32,706 nucleotides of DNA from Candidatus Flexifilum affinis (GTDB taxonomy: Bacteria; Chloroflexota; Anaerolineae; Aggregatilineales; Phototrophicaceae): contig JADJPJ010000062.1 of the NCBI GenBank assembly GCA_016713325.1, positions 1 through 32,706 of the forward strand, in the 5' to 3' direction. A model generated the notes under the pieces. That model was not told where the DNA came from and ran no database searches. It saw only the letters and a list, made by a program, of their open reading frames with translations. Shown piece after piece: positions 1 to 8,729 of the stretch (the first letter of the stretch is position 1; the number at the start of each line of letters is the position of its first letter). Position numbers and translations under genes: made by a program.

Positions 1-188
1 GGATGCCAGAAGGAGAAGTTGTTCTCCGCCAGCGGATTGTCGTCAGTGAGGACGATACATGTCGCGGTCGGTTCAAGAGCGCCTGCCCCGGAGAGTTGAA
101 CCTGAACGCCTAGCGGGGTGTCGGCGTGAACGACGAGGTCGACATGTGCAGTCGCGACCGATACGGTCGTGGAATCGGGCGAGGTCAT
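1..188 (-). CDS. Hypothetical protein, N-terminal part only (runs off left edge)
   Basis: An open frame on the minus strand starts at an ATG at 188-186, preceded by an AGGGAT ribosome-binding-like sequence, and stays open to the window edge (62 residues visible). The visible protein begins MTSPDSTTVSV and is rich in Thr, Val and Ala with alternating hydrophobic residues, suggesting beta strands. It has no signal peptide or recognisable motif. It lies downstream of the sheath-TIR gene and is separated from it by a terminator hairpin, so it may form its own transcription unit or depend on read-through. I do not recognise the family. A part in the same injection-like or conflict locus is possible only by position. 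Confidence 0.5.
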   Translation of the reverse strand, partial: MTSPDSTTVSVATAHVDLVVHADTPLGVQVQLSGAGALEPTATCIVLTDDNPLAENNFSFWH

Positions 189-223
189 GGGTATCCCTGT
201 TGAACGAGTGAACCGGGAGCGTC

Positions 224-270
224 CAAAAAAGGATGGGCGTTCGCAATGAGCTTACCCATTGCGGACGCCT
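224..270 (-). terminator. Rho-independent terminator after the sheath-TIR gene
   Basis: Read on the minus strand, 269-257 (GGCGTCCGCAATG) pairs with 248-236 (CATTGCGAACGCC), 12 of 13 positions plus one possible wobble pair, around an 8-nt loop. A run of six T follows (230-225 on the complement). It begins about 30 nt after the stop codon of the sheath-TIR gene, as expected for an intrinsic terminator. Confidence 0.8.
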
Positions 271-301
271 GCTGCCAGGCTGTGCAGGCGCCTATCGCCG
301 G

Positions 302-2015
302 TCAGGATGCATGAGGCATGAGCAGATCTCGCGTGCGGGCGACGATCGTCTCGCCGGCCTCATAGGCGAGAAACTGAATACCGCCAAGTTCCGCCGGAAG
401 CTCGGCTGGCCGACAAATGACAGGCAGGATCGGTTTGTTACTGTTGAAGAAGTGCCGGTACTCCATTTTAACGCAGCGCGATTGCAGCGCCTCCGGCGAC
501 ACACACAGGATCATGACGCGGCAGAGCTTGAGCGCATGGTTGATCTCGTCCATCCAATCCTGGCCACCTTCCAGGAGGTGCTGATCGACCCAGACGGACA
601 GGCCGTTGTGGCGCAGCCGCTCGACGAGCGGTTCGACAAATTCCGTCCAGTCCCGCCGGCTGTAGGAGACGAAGATGTCGGCCGGCGGCAGCTCGTCGAC
701 CAGATCGCGCGAGTAGTCTGGCGCCGCACTGACAGGGGCGCTGCGCTTCGGCGTGATCAAGTCCGGGATCACATCGTCGGTGAAAAAGACGACCCGAAAC
801 TGCTGATTGAACCGGCCCGGCACATCGATCGCCAGCCCGACGCCGACGACATAAATCGAAGGTTGGGCGGCATCCAGCTCCTCGGACAAATAGTAAGCAT
901 CCTCTTCCTGCTCCCCTGCCAGCGCGCCCGCCTGCCAGAGCTGTCGCATGATGTCGCGAATGGTGCAGCAAATGCGCTCCCGCGCCTTGCGATTGAGCGT
1001 TTCGAAGATCGCCCAGCTCACCGCCCGTTCGATACTGCGCTGAGCGGTCATCATCACGCGGCGCGACTTAATCAGCCGGTAGGAGAATCGGACGATAGGG
1101 TGCGCGCGCCCCAGACGCGAATTTCGCCCGCCGGGGTGGATTGGAGGAGATTGATCCCCAGCGGGTTGAGCAGAGCCTGCTCCTCGCGCGTGACATGCAG
1201 TTGGAGATCCTCGGCGTCGCGGACGATCTCGTTGGCGGGGGTCTTCTGGATGCCGTGCTCGATCTGCGTCCGCATCATGATCCCGGCAATATGGCCTGAG
1301 GGCGGAATGGCACGCGATTCCCGGCCTGACTCGCCAGTATCCATCAGCCAGGGATAGTAGAGCGCAGCACGTGACGAGTCGTAATTCACCGCCAGGCGCC
1401 AATCACGAACTTCCTGCGGCGATAATCCTGGGGGAGCATCCAGGATGGCGATACAGTTGCCCTGGTATTCGCAGAAGTCGATCATCGTCTGCTGGATACC
1501 CTGCAGGTCCTTCATATCGATCATGCCTTCCCTGGTAAGCGCCATCAGATCGGGCGCGCAGAGAAGACCGGGTTCGTGACCGGGGCGAATTGCGCCAAGC
1601 CCGACACCCCTCTGGCTAGTGAGCGCATCCGTAAAGTCACGCAAACTGAGTCGCGGCAGTTGCACGCTATCGCCTTTGCTGTCGGTCCGCCCGATACTCA
1701 CGACGATGCAGGCAGGCCCGCCGTTGGCGAAGAAACCACGCACCGCGTCGGAGGTAGCCAGAACCGGTGTTCTCGCCGAACCGATCGGCAAATTCTCCCC
1801 CAGCTCTCGACCAGAACCGGCGTCCCGACACCAACCAGCGGATCGGCTGTCCCTGTTTTCTCGGTGATGCCGATGAAGGCGGCCGTGCCCATGGCGGTGA
1901 TCTCTGCGCCGCTAGGGGGTTGGCCGGCGCAGTCGCCCTGCCAAACCTGTGCCGGACGCACCTCTTCGCCCATGACTTCTTCGATGTAAATGCCGGGAGT
2001 CAGATAAATGGGCAT
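302..2015 (-). CDS. Contractile tail sheath protein with C-terminal TIR domain (three frameshifts)
   Basis: The N-terminus (MPIYLTPGIYIEEV, then a GxxxFIGITEKT-like stretch, VLVESWGEFADRFGEN and DAVRGFFANGG) is characteristic of contractile phage-tail and injection-system sheath proteins. The middle has the LAVNYDSSRAALYYPW and PPSGHIAGIMMRTQ sheath motifs. The C-terminal sheath core (RSIERAVSWAIFETLN, then LWQAGALAG) runs in one unbroken frame into a TIR domain: DIFVSYSRRDW, VWVDQHLLEGG, and SPEALQSRCVKMEYRHF with the Glu expected for NAD cleavage. Restored length is about 570 residues. Frame breaks lie near 1800 and 1757 (one extra base each) and near 1080 (one base missing). All are inside the sheath part, so the sheath/TIR junction does not depend on them. 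I start at 2015 because GAGGGA sits 7 nt upstream. Sheath proteins polymerise around the tail tube; TIR domains are NAD hydrolases/cyclases or adaptors. The combined role is inference. Confidence 0.85.
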
Positions 2016-2128
2016 ATCGTCCCTCATGTAGTACGGAAGCAGACGGTTGCCTAAGTGTATGAGCTTTTTCGGATGCCGTCGACTGGATCCGCGCCGTTCG
2101 GTCGTTCACGCCCAGCTTCGCTTCGCGT

Positions 2129-2905
2129 TTACAAACGTTCGTACTGGGGGACTTCCACGTCTTCGAAGAGCGCCGCTACGCTGCTGTCCAGTTGCTGTCC
2201 CTCAATCCGTCCGGGGGTATAGCGACGCTCAGGGGGGATCCCGCGATAGAAATCCAGAACCTGCTCAACGGGCAGGGTGAGCACCGCATTGGCTCGCCCC
2301 TTCTCCTGGGCAAGGCCGCGCAGGGCAGCGTCCGTCCAGCGCTCATTGGCGGTCAGCATCGCCCAACAGAGCGAGTCGTTCACAATTTGCACGTCAAAGA
2401 CTCGGTAGATGCGGACGGTGGGCAGCCCCCGGCTGTACAGGTTGTCCGTCCCGGTCGGAGTGTTCTCGACGACGAAGCCGACCGGCTGAAGCAGAACCTG
2501 ATCGGACCGCAGATCGACGTGCAGATTCTCGGCAAACTCCTCGACCAGCTCCCGGCGGGGATCGGTTTCCAGCAGGGCATCGTCCTCGTTCCGCAGATGA
2601 TCCAGACACACCTGCTTCAGCGCGGGCCACTCGGCCGGGCGAATCAGGATGCGAAAGTCCTGCTCGGCCTGGGATCGCGCGCTGTCGAACTGAAAATCGC
2701 CGATCAGATCGCGCAGCCCCTCAGCATGACGCAGACGGATGGCGCCGCCAAAGGGCTGGGCGCGCACCCGGACGTGCTTTTCGCCCCCTTCCTCGATGAG
2801 CGTCGCTTTTCGTTCCAGCGCCAGCATCGGCGTCCCGTCGCGTGGACTCCGGAAAACGACCCGGTCGAGGGTGGCGACGCTCACGCGCAGGGTCAGGTCA
2901 TTCAC
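2129..2905 (-). CDS. Hypothetical protein with NUDIX-like box
   Basis: The 258-residue protein starts at a GTG (2905) preceded by GGGGA. No signal peptide or membrane segment is visible. Residues about 113-129 (ETDPRRELVEEFAENL) resemble the core of a NUDIX box (REUxEExGU), but the upstream Gly and the Gly after the acidic pair are missing, so the assignment is tentative. The rest is mixed alpha/beta with a conserved-looking segment around PTVRIYRVFDVQIVND. It sits between the STAND NTPase and the sheath-TIR gene on the same strand, 113 bp before the sheath start. If it is a NUDIX hydrolase, nucleotide or ADP-ribose derivatives would be a natural substrate beside a TIR enzyme, but that is inference. 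It is intact, with no frame breaks. Confidence 0.65.
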   Translation of the reverse strand: MNDLTLRVSVATLDRVVFRSPRDGTPMLALERKATLIEEGGEKHVRVRAQPFGGAIRLRHAEGLRDLIGDFQFDSARSQAEQDFRILIRPAEWPALKQVCLDHLRNEDDALLETDPRRELVEEFAENLHVDLRSDQVLLQPVGFVVENTPTGTDNLYSRGLPTVRIYRVFDVQIVNDSLCWAMLTANERWTDAALRGLAQEKGRANAVLTLPVEQVLDFYRGIPPERRYTPGRIEGQQLDSSVAALFEDVEVPQYERL

Positions 2906-2947
2906 GGCGATTCCCCGCCGGCAGAGCGACTCGCCAAACCCACCTGA

Positions 2948-3015
2948 CCTCACCCCTCGGTCCCCTCTCCATTGCATGGAGAGGGGAAGCTAAGCGGAGC
3001 GCAACAGGGGTGAGG
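2948..3015. repeat. Dispersed palindromic repeat, copy 1
   Basis: Perfect 10-bp outer arms (CCTCACCCCT at 2948-2957, AGGGGTGAGG at 3006-3015) enclose an inner hairpin with 11-bp arms (CCCCTCTCCAT at 2962-2972, ATGGAGAGGGG at 2976-2986). The segment GCTAAGCGGAGCGCAAC next to it recurs with 15 of 17 matches in the copy at 7293-7374. It fills the gap between two minus-strand genes and may also act as a transcript-end hairpin. Confidence 0.75.
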
Positions 3016-3057
3016 ACTACAAAGGGCAGTTCAAGGCAAGATTGCAGATGCATCGCG

Positions 3058-6000
3058 CTATGCCGCCGACGTCGTGGCGGCGCTGGCAATTGCACGCTCG
3101 GTGCTCAATGCCTCGCCGATTGCCCGCTCGGCGGCGAAGGTCGCGTCATCCAGTCGGGATTGAATGGCGGCACGCGTGCGCTCGATTTCGCCCCGATCCG
3201 CCGGCCACCAGCCGGCTCCGGCGGCCTCCATGGCCGCTTCGGCGGCGCCGAACAGCCGCGCGGCGAGCGGGGCCTGTCCCTGAATGGCGCGGAGGCCGGC
3301 GAGGGCCATCAGACATTCGGCGATGCCGCGCCTGTTGCCGAGCATTCTGAACATCGCCAGACTTTCGGAAAACTGCGCCTCCGCTTTTTGCAGGTCGCCT
3401 TCGTGCTGCGCGATATAGCCCAGGTTGTGCACCAGCCGGGCCAGATCGTCCTGTCGCCCATCGACCTCAGAAGGGCTTCGCTCGCCTCGTAGCAGCGCCG
3501 GGCGGTCGCGTCGTCACCTTCCGCGCGCGACCTCTCCGAGGTTGTTCAGGACGAAGGACTCCACCCAGCCTTCCCCCCGACTGCGGCTGGCGGCATGGGC
3601 TTTTTCGAGCCAGTCGCGCGCCTCGGCAGGGTTGCCCAGGCCCAGCGAGATATTGCCCAGATGCACGAGTGTCACCGGGTAGAAGAAAGCGTTTCCGGTC
3701 GTTCTGAACATGGCTTCCGCCTGCTTCAGCGGCTCATACGCGGTGGCATCATGCCCACGGTTGATGTTCGCCACGCCGAGATTCATCAATCCCATCGCTG
3801 CCGCATTGGAATCTTCCAACTGGCGGGCCAGTTCAAGGCCGGCTTCGCCCCGGGCCAACGCCGTGTTCAGATCGCCCTGCCAGATCGCCAGCACCATACT
3901 GCTCAGCAGCGCCCAGGCACGGTGCGCCGTTGATTCTCCTGCCAGGGAGAGTTCAGCACCCGCTCGCACCAGGTCCGCCCCCTCATTCAGATAGCCGCGA
4001 CGGTACCAGTACCAGGTGAGCTCATAAATGACGGAGGACACAAGTTCGGCTGCGGAGGCGTTGGACAACCCCCAGGTCAGCGCCGCGTCAATGTTGGCGT
4101 GTTCACTTTCCAGCCAGTTCAGCCAGACCAGACTCTCCCGCGTGTACAGCTTAGTGCTGGCGTCACTGGCGATGGTTGAGAAGAAGTAGTAGGCATGTGC
4201 CTTCTGCAGCGCCGCCAGTTCGGCGCGCTGCTCCAGTCGCTCCAGCGCATATTCACGGATGCTTTCCAGCATGCGGAAGCGCGGCTGCCCCTCCGCGCCG
4301 TCCTCCGGGCGCAGCAGACTGTTGTTGATCAGTGAGGAGAGTCCTTCGAGCAGATCGAGGCTGCCGTCGGCGTTGCAGATCGCTTCGGCAGCTTCCAGCG
4401 TGCACCCCCCGCCGAAGACTCCCAGACGGGCCAGCAGCGTCTGCTCTTCGGGACGCAGCAGGCTGTAGCTGAGATCGAGCGAATTGCGCAGCGACTGCTG
4501 TCGCAGCGGGAGATCGCGCGCCCCGCCGGTGAGCAGTTCCAGCCGATGGTCCAACCGACTCAGCATGGCCTGAGGCGGCAGCAGCTTCGTCCGCGCCGCG
4601 GCCAGTTCGATGGCCAGCGGCAGCCCATCCAGGCGCTCGCAGATCTCGGCGACGGCCGTCGCGTTTTCCTCCGTCAGCGCGAATTTCGAGTTAACCGCCT
4701 GGGCTCGCTCGACGAACAACCGGATGGACTCGTTCTTGCCCAATCGCTCCAGATCCGGCATTCGGGCCGGTTTTGGCAACGCCAGCGGCGGCACGGCAAG
4801 TTCGTGTTCGCCCGTCACTTGCAGCGTCACGCGGCTGGTGACCAGCACCTTGAGCCGTGCCGAGGCGGTCAGCAGGTCGGTGATGATCGGGGCGGCCGCC
4901 GCCACCTGCTCGAAGTTGTCCAGCACCAGCAGCACCGATTTGTCCCGCAGGAAGCCCTTGACTGTCTCGATCAGCGGTTGAGCGCCGCCTTCCCGAACCT
5001 GCATCGTCTGCGCAATTCTGGACACCACCCGCTCCGGATCGGTGATATCCGCCAGCGGGATGAAGAAGACGCCGTCCACGAAGGAATCGCGGATGCCGGC
5101 GGCGACTTCCAGACTCAGCCGGGTCTTGCCCACGCCGCCAGGGCCGGTCAGCGTCACCAGTCGGACCTCGTCCGCTGCCAGCAGATCCCGCACAGCGGCG
5201 GCTTCCACCTCGCGCCCGATCAGCGTCGTCACCTGAGCCGGCAGATTGTTCGGAACGCTGCGCGCCGCGATCTGAGCCGACTGGGAGAGCTGCGCCGGGT
5301 CAAAAAGCTGCCGCGCTTCTGCCGGTGAAGTCAGACCAAAGCGAGAGCAGTAACGGTTCAGATTGGCCGCCGCGTAAAGGAGTCCCGCCAGCCGCTGCTC
5401 CCAGGGGATGCTCGCTTTGTGGCTGTAGGCCAGACCCGCCGCTGCCCCCGCCAGCCAGTACTGCCCCCACAGGTCGTCGTGCAGACTGGGATAATACGCG
5501 TCCACCCAGTGCTCATACGACCGGCGCGCCGTTCCAATCACCGCGGCCACCCCGGCGACGTCGATCGGAACGTCCTGCGGGTCGATGCTGTCCGAGCCGG
5601 CCAGACGGACGATGAGATCGACCAGCCTGGCGAACGAGACCTGCGACTGCCGGAGGATCAGGGTGGACATCTCCAGGTAGCGCAGATCGAACACGAGGGG
5701 CATCTGTTCCTTGAAGAGGGCGAAATCGATCAGGTAGTAGCCGTCAAGGGTCGCGTCATCCCTGCCAAACCTGACCAGGACATTGCCGGTATTGAGATCG
5801 CCATGCTGGAGCCCGATGGCGGCGTCGATGGGCCGTGCCGTTCCCCACCATTGCGGGTGGCGCGCATAGGCCAGGGGGTTTGGCAATATGGTCCCCTGCA
5901 CCAGAAAGCCGGCCGTTTCAGGCGGGATATGACAACCGGTTTCGAGGAATTTCTCGATATTACTGCCCGGCTTCAGACGGAAACTGAGCCAGCGTTCCAG

Positions 6001-6498
6001 CAGCGCGGTCGGATGCGCCACCTGCTCGAAGCTGCGCGCCACGTTCCAGTCGTCGAGCACATGCTGATACGTGGCGGCGAAGATCGCTTCGACCTGACTT
6101 TGCGTTTCGTACGACGAGAGCGTTTTGTAGCGGTGAAGCGACTGACCGGCGATGGCATAGAAGATCGCCAGCACGCCGTCGGCTTCGACTCGTTCGAAGG
6201 CCATTCGCGCCATGTGCTGTTCGGCGAACCCTGGGGGTGACTGTCGCAGTGCGGCTTCATGGCGCAGGAATTCGTCCGACTGCGATTTCTCGTTCTTGCG
6301 ATCCAGCTTGAGGACCAGATGCTGGACGCTGTCGGAATGGTGAGCGGCAACGCTAACGAGGTAGATCAACGCGCCAGACCAGCCGCCGGCAAGTGCCTGC
6401 AGCGGCGTGATCGTAATCCTGTTCCGTTCCTGGGCGATGTGGACGGCGTTCTGGAACTCGGTGGGCAGGGATTGGAAGCCGGCAGCCAGATTGGCCAT
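3058..6498 (-). CDS. STAND NTPase with APH-like kinase N-terminus and TPR-like C-terminus
   Basis: About 1146 residues. Residues about 35-400 resemble an aminoglycoside-phosphotransferase/protein-kinase-like fold: HVLVLKLDR-like Lys strand, catalytic-loop motif LQHGDLNTGNVLV near 230-241 and LIDF near 257. A STAND/NB-ARC NTPase of the AfsR/LuxR-associated type follows: TLTGPGGVGKT (Walker A, about 449-459), LLVLDNFEQ (Walker B, about 523-531), VLVTSR, and GLPLAIELAAAR. The C-terminal 350 residues are helical TPR-like repeats. Such proteins are ligand-gated sensors in signalling and biological-conflict systems, and APH-like domains occur in some STAND-centred conflict systems. Two compensating indels near 3518 (extra base) and 3451 (missing base) create a local stop at 3514; the same frame resumes afterwards. 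The frame is open to 6564, but I prefer the ATG at 6498 because a promoter-like sequence overlaps the upstream part. Partners are probably the NUDIX-like and sheath-TIR genes downstream. Confidence 0.8.
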
Positions 6499-6536
6499 TT
6501 CAACAGGCTTTCTGCTCAGAGTTTCGGGACACCAAA

Positions 6537-6566
6537 AGTCTACACTGAGTTGCGCGCAGCGCACAA
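6537..6566 (-). promoter_or_regulatory. Candidate sigma-70-type promoter for the STAND gene
   Basis: On the minus strand TTGTGC (6566-6561) and TAGACT (6542-6537) are separated by 18 bp. The predicted start of transcription falls near 6530, about 30 nt before the ATG at 6498. The match is moderate. Confidence 0.4.
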
Positions 6567-6633
6567 CCTTCGGCTGTGACAGGCGAAGCAGGCGCTTCAG
6601 ATTTGCTGACCGTAGGGGCGGTTCGTGAACCGT

Positions 6634-6831
6634 CCCATGTGCACCAAGTTAGCGACTGATCGACGCCATCAGAACATCGTTTGTCGCGTCGTCGCCGGGT
6701 GTTAAACGCTACCGAACAGGTCCACTAAAGGGACCCAAACGCCGGCGTCGGGGAAGCCCCTTCAGGGGCTGGGCGGGCGCGCGTCCCTACAGCCCTGCGG
6801 CCCCCGCAACCCTTAACCTGGTGCATATGGG
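6634..6831. mobile_element. MITE-like repeat with terminal inverted repeats, copy 1
   Basis: Ends are CCCATGTGCACCAAGTTA (6634-6651) and, inverted, CCCATATGCACCAGGTTA (6831-6814), matching at 16 of 18 positions. The interior closely matches the element at 20881-21098 in reverse orientation. Shared blocks include ATCGACGCCATCAGAA, TTGTCGCGTCGTC, AGGTCCACTAAAGGGACC, GGCGTCGGGGAAGCCCCTTC and GCCCCCGCAACCCTTAA. It has no coding capacity. Size, inverted ends and a second copy fit a non-autonomous mobile element. The central palindrome is eroded here compared with copy 2. Confidence 0.75.
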
Positions 6832-6881
6832 GCGGTTCGCGAACCGCCCGCTCGTGAACCGCCCCTGAGCCCCAGGGGCGC
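6830..6881. repeat. Palindromic repeats GGGCGGTTCGCGAACCGCCC
   Basis: Positions 6830-6849 are a perfect 20-bp palindrome, followed by another GTGAACCGCCCC half and an 8-bp stem hairpin (CGCCCCTG/CAGGGGCG) ending near 6881. A related copy, GGGGCGGTTCGTGAACCG, lies on the other side of the MITE-like element at about 6615-6632, so the element may have inserted within or beside a palindrome array. The hairpins lie just after the NIF3-like gene and could help end its transcript. Confidence 0.65.
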
Positions 6882-6901
6882 ATCGCTGGCACAGGCCACC
6901 G

Positions 6902-7236
6902 TTACGTGAAATCCGACTCGTCGAGCAGGGGGAGCAGATAGAGCAGCGGCTCCTCGTAGGGGTGGGCGCGGCGGATGGCCTGAATCACCGCCCTGGCCCG
7001 GTCGCGTTCGCAGATCGTCTCGACGCGATATTCTTCGACCGCGTTGATTGTGCTGCGCTCCCCGATCGCCGGGTTCGCCTGCGCATTGGGCTTAAGCGCC
7101 CGGTGCCGACGACGGTGTACGAGCAGTGGGTGTAATTGCCGATCTCTCCGGCGCCGGCGGCGGCCAGCGCCTCCAACAGGGCGTCCAGATGCGATCCCGG
7201 TACGCCGACGACAATCTGAATACGTGAGTCGGCCAC
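6902..7236 (-). CDS. NIF3/CutA-like small protein (one frameshift)
   Basis: The restored protein has about 111 residues. It matches the small NIF3-associated, PII/CutA-like fold: IGNYTHCSYTVVGTGRF, then ANPAIGE, EEYRVETICE and the C-terminal HPYEEPLLYL signature. Family members occur alone or inserted in NIF3-type metal proteins; the biochemical role is not settled. The GTG start at 7236 has a strong AGGAGG 6 nt upstream. One missing base near 7100, after VVGTGR, breaks the frame; inserting a base gives the complete family motif up to the TAA at 6904-6902. Possibly monocistronic. Confidence 0.75.
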
Positions 7237-7292
7237 GATGGTCCTCCTGAGTATTCCAGCTTAACGTGAATTATGGATAAGCCCATGCCTTT

Positions 7293-7374
7293 GACCCTCA
7301 ACCCCGACCTGCGGTCGTGTCCTCTCCCGTGACACGGGACAGGGCGGCTAAGCGAAGCGCAGCCGGTGAGGGTC
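7293..7374. repeat. Dispersed palindromic repeat, copy 2
   Basis: Outer arms GACCCTCA (7293-7300) and TGAGGGTC (7367-7374) are perfectly complementary. The internal GCTAAGCGAAGCGCAGC matches the copy at 2948-3015 at 15 of 17 positions, and both carry a CCTCTCC-containing inner arm. It lies in the 184-bp gap between the NIF3-like gene and the MFS gene. Confidence 0.65.
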
Positions 7375-7420
7375 AGATGAACAGGATTCCTCCCTCAGAC
7401 TTTCTAAAACTGATGTTCCC

Positions 7421-8719
7421 TCACGGCAACGGTCGGGCTGCCACCGCTGCGGCGCGCTCGCGCATCTCCTGACGCAGCGCCCCCACATCCTGCGGGATGC
7501 GCGCGACGGCAAGGAGCAGGAACACGGCGCAGGCGCACAGCGTCCCCACGCTGATCAGCAGGATGGCGCTGCTCAGCCCGATCTGCGTCGACAGCGCGCC
7601 CACGATCAGCGGCGCCGTCGCTGCGCCGGCATTCTCGATGAAATACTGCACTGCCAACGTCGTGCTGCGCACTTCGGGCAGGGTAATGTCGTACAGGGTG
7701 GCGACGATATTCGGCCCGGAGAACAGGGTGAAGAACGCCGTAATCGCCAGCATCACCCCGAAGACGAGCGGGTTGGTCTCGACCGGCAGTGTCAGCGTCA
7801 CGGCCAGCAGGACCGCGCCGGCGGTCACTCCGATCAGGCAGACCAGCAGCCGCCCTCGTCGGGTCCGCCGGTACAGCGCATCGCCCAGGGCGCCGCCGGT
7901 GATCGCCCCGAGCGACATGCTCAGCGCGGCGGCCACCATGATCGCCACCACCACGCCTTCTTCATAGCCCCGTTCGCGGCCCAGGTAGGTAAAGAACCAG
8001 AACTCGATCACGGTGAAGGGGAACACGCCGAAGAAGCCCTGCAGGAACAGCGGCAGAATCGAACGCCGCCGCAGGAGCTTGCGCAGCGCCGCCCATTCAA
8101 ACTTGAACGTCGGGACATCGCTCAGACCCTGCATCTCCGGTTCCGAGTTGCCGCGCGGCACATCCCGAACGCCGAACAGGATGAGCAGGCCGACGGCCAG
8201 ACCCAGGCCGCCGGTCAGCAGGAAAATATTGCGCCAGCCGATCGTGTCACGCAGCGCCAGCACCAGCACCAGACTCAGAATCGAGCCGACAGGACCGGTG
8301 ATTTGCAGCAGGCCGTTGACCTTGCCGCGCATCGCCGGGCCGAAGTAATCCGACACCAGACTGTACAGGCCGGGATAGCTGGAGTCGTCGACGCCGGTTG
8401 AGCCGCGGGCCGCCAGAAAGGCCGGGAAGGTGGTGACCACCGCCCCGAACATCGTCGTCAGGCCCCAGATGAATGACGCCAGCGCCAGCAGTTTGGCGCG
8501 GGCATAGCGATCGTACAGATAGCCCCAGATGGGATAGAAGATGGTGGCGACGACCAGCGCGCCGGTCCCGATGGCGCCGGCCGCGGCGTCGTCGATGCTG
8601 AAATCGCGCTGCAAATCCTGGAGCACCTGCCCGATCACCAGCCGGTCAGCCTGGTGGAGCAGCAGGAAGGCGAAGAATACGCCGAGCACAAAACGCCGGT
8701 AATGGGGCCTCGGTTTCAT
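7421..8719 (-). CDS. MFS transporter
   Basis: A 432-residue integral membrane protein with about 12 hydrophobic segments. The N-terminal half has LLHQADRLVIGQVLQDLQ in helix 1, the MFS loop motif YDRYARAKLLALASFIWG after helix 2, and STGVDDSSYPGLYSLVSDYF in helices 4-5, which resembles the Spinster-like group. MFS proteins move small solutes across the membrane; the substrate cannot be read from sequence. The start at 8719 is preceded by GAGGTG. The gene begins 10 bp after the acetyltransferase stop, so the two are probably one operon. The frame extends further upstream, but that part overlaps the acetyltransferase in another frame and is not protein-like. Confidence 0.85.
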   Translation of the reverse strand: MKPRPHYRRFVLGVFFAFLLLHQADRLVIGQVLQDLQRDFSIDDAAAGAIGTGALVVATIFYPIWGYLYDRYARAKLLALASFIWGLTTMFGAVVTTFPAFLAARGSTGVDDSSYPGLYSLVSDYFGPAMRGKVNGLLQITGPVGSILSLVLVLALRDTIGWRNIFLLTGGLGLAVGLLILFGVRDVPRGNSEPEMQGLSDVPTFKFEWAALRKLLRRRSILPLFLQGFFGVFPFTVIEFWFFTYLGRERGYEEGVVVAIMVAAALSMSLGAITGGALGDALYRRTRRGRLLVCLIGVTAGAVLLAVTLTLPVETNPLVFGVMLAITAFFTLFSGPNIVATLYDITLPEVRSTTLAVQYFIENAGAATAPLIVGALSTQIGLSSAILLISVGTLCACAVFLLLAVARIPQDVGALRQEMRERAAAVAARPLP

Positions 8720-8729
8720 GAGCGCACCT

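Noticed and set aside
233..1357. 374-codon plus-strand open frame opposite the sheath-TIR gene
   Set aside because: It has no recognisable protein features, whereas the minus strand encodes conserved sheath and TIR motifs across the same bases.
1698..1800. Programmed ribosomal frameshifting in the sheath gene
   Set aside because: Similar breaks are found in many unrelated genes of the window and no slippery heptamer with downstream structure stands out, so sequence error is simpler.
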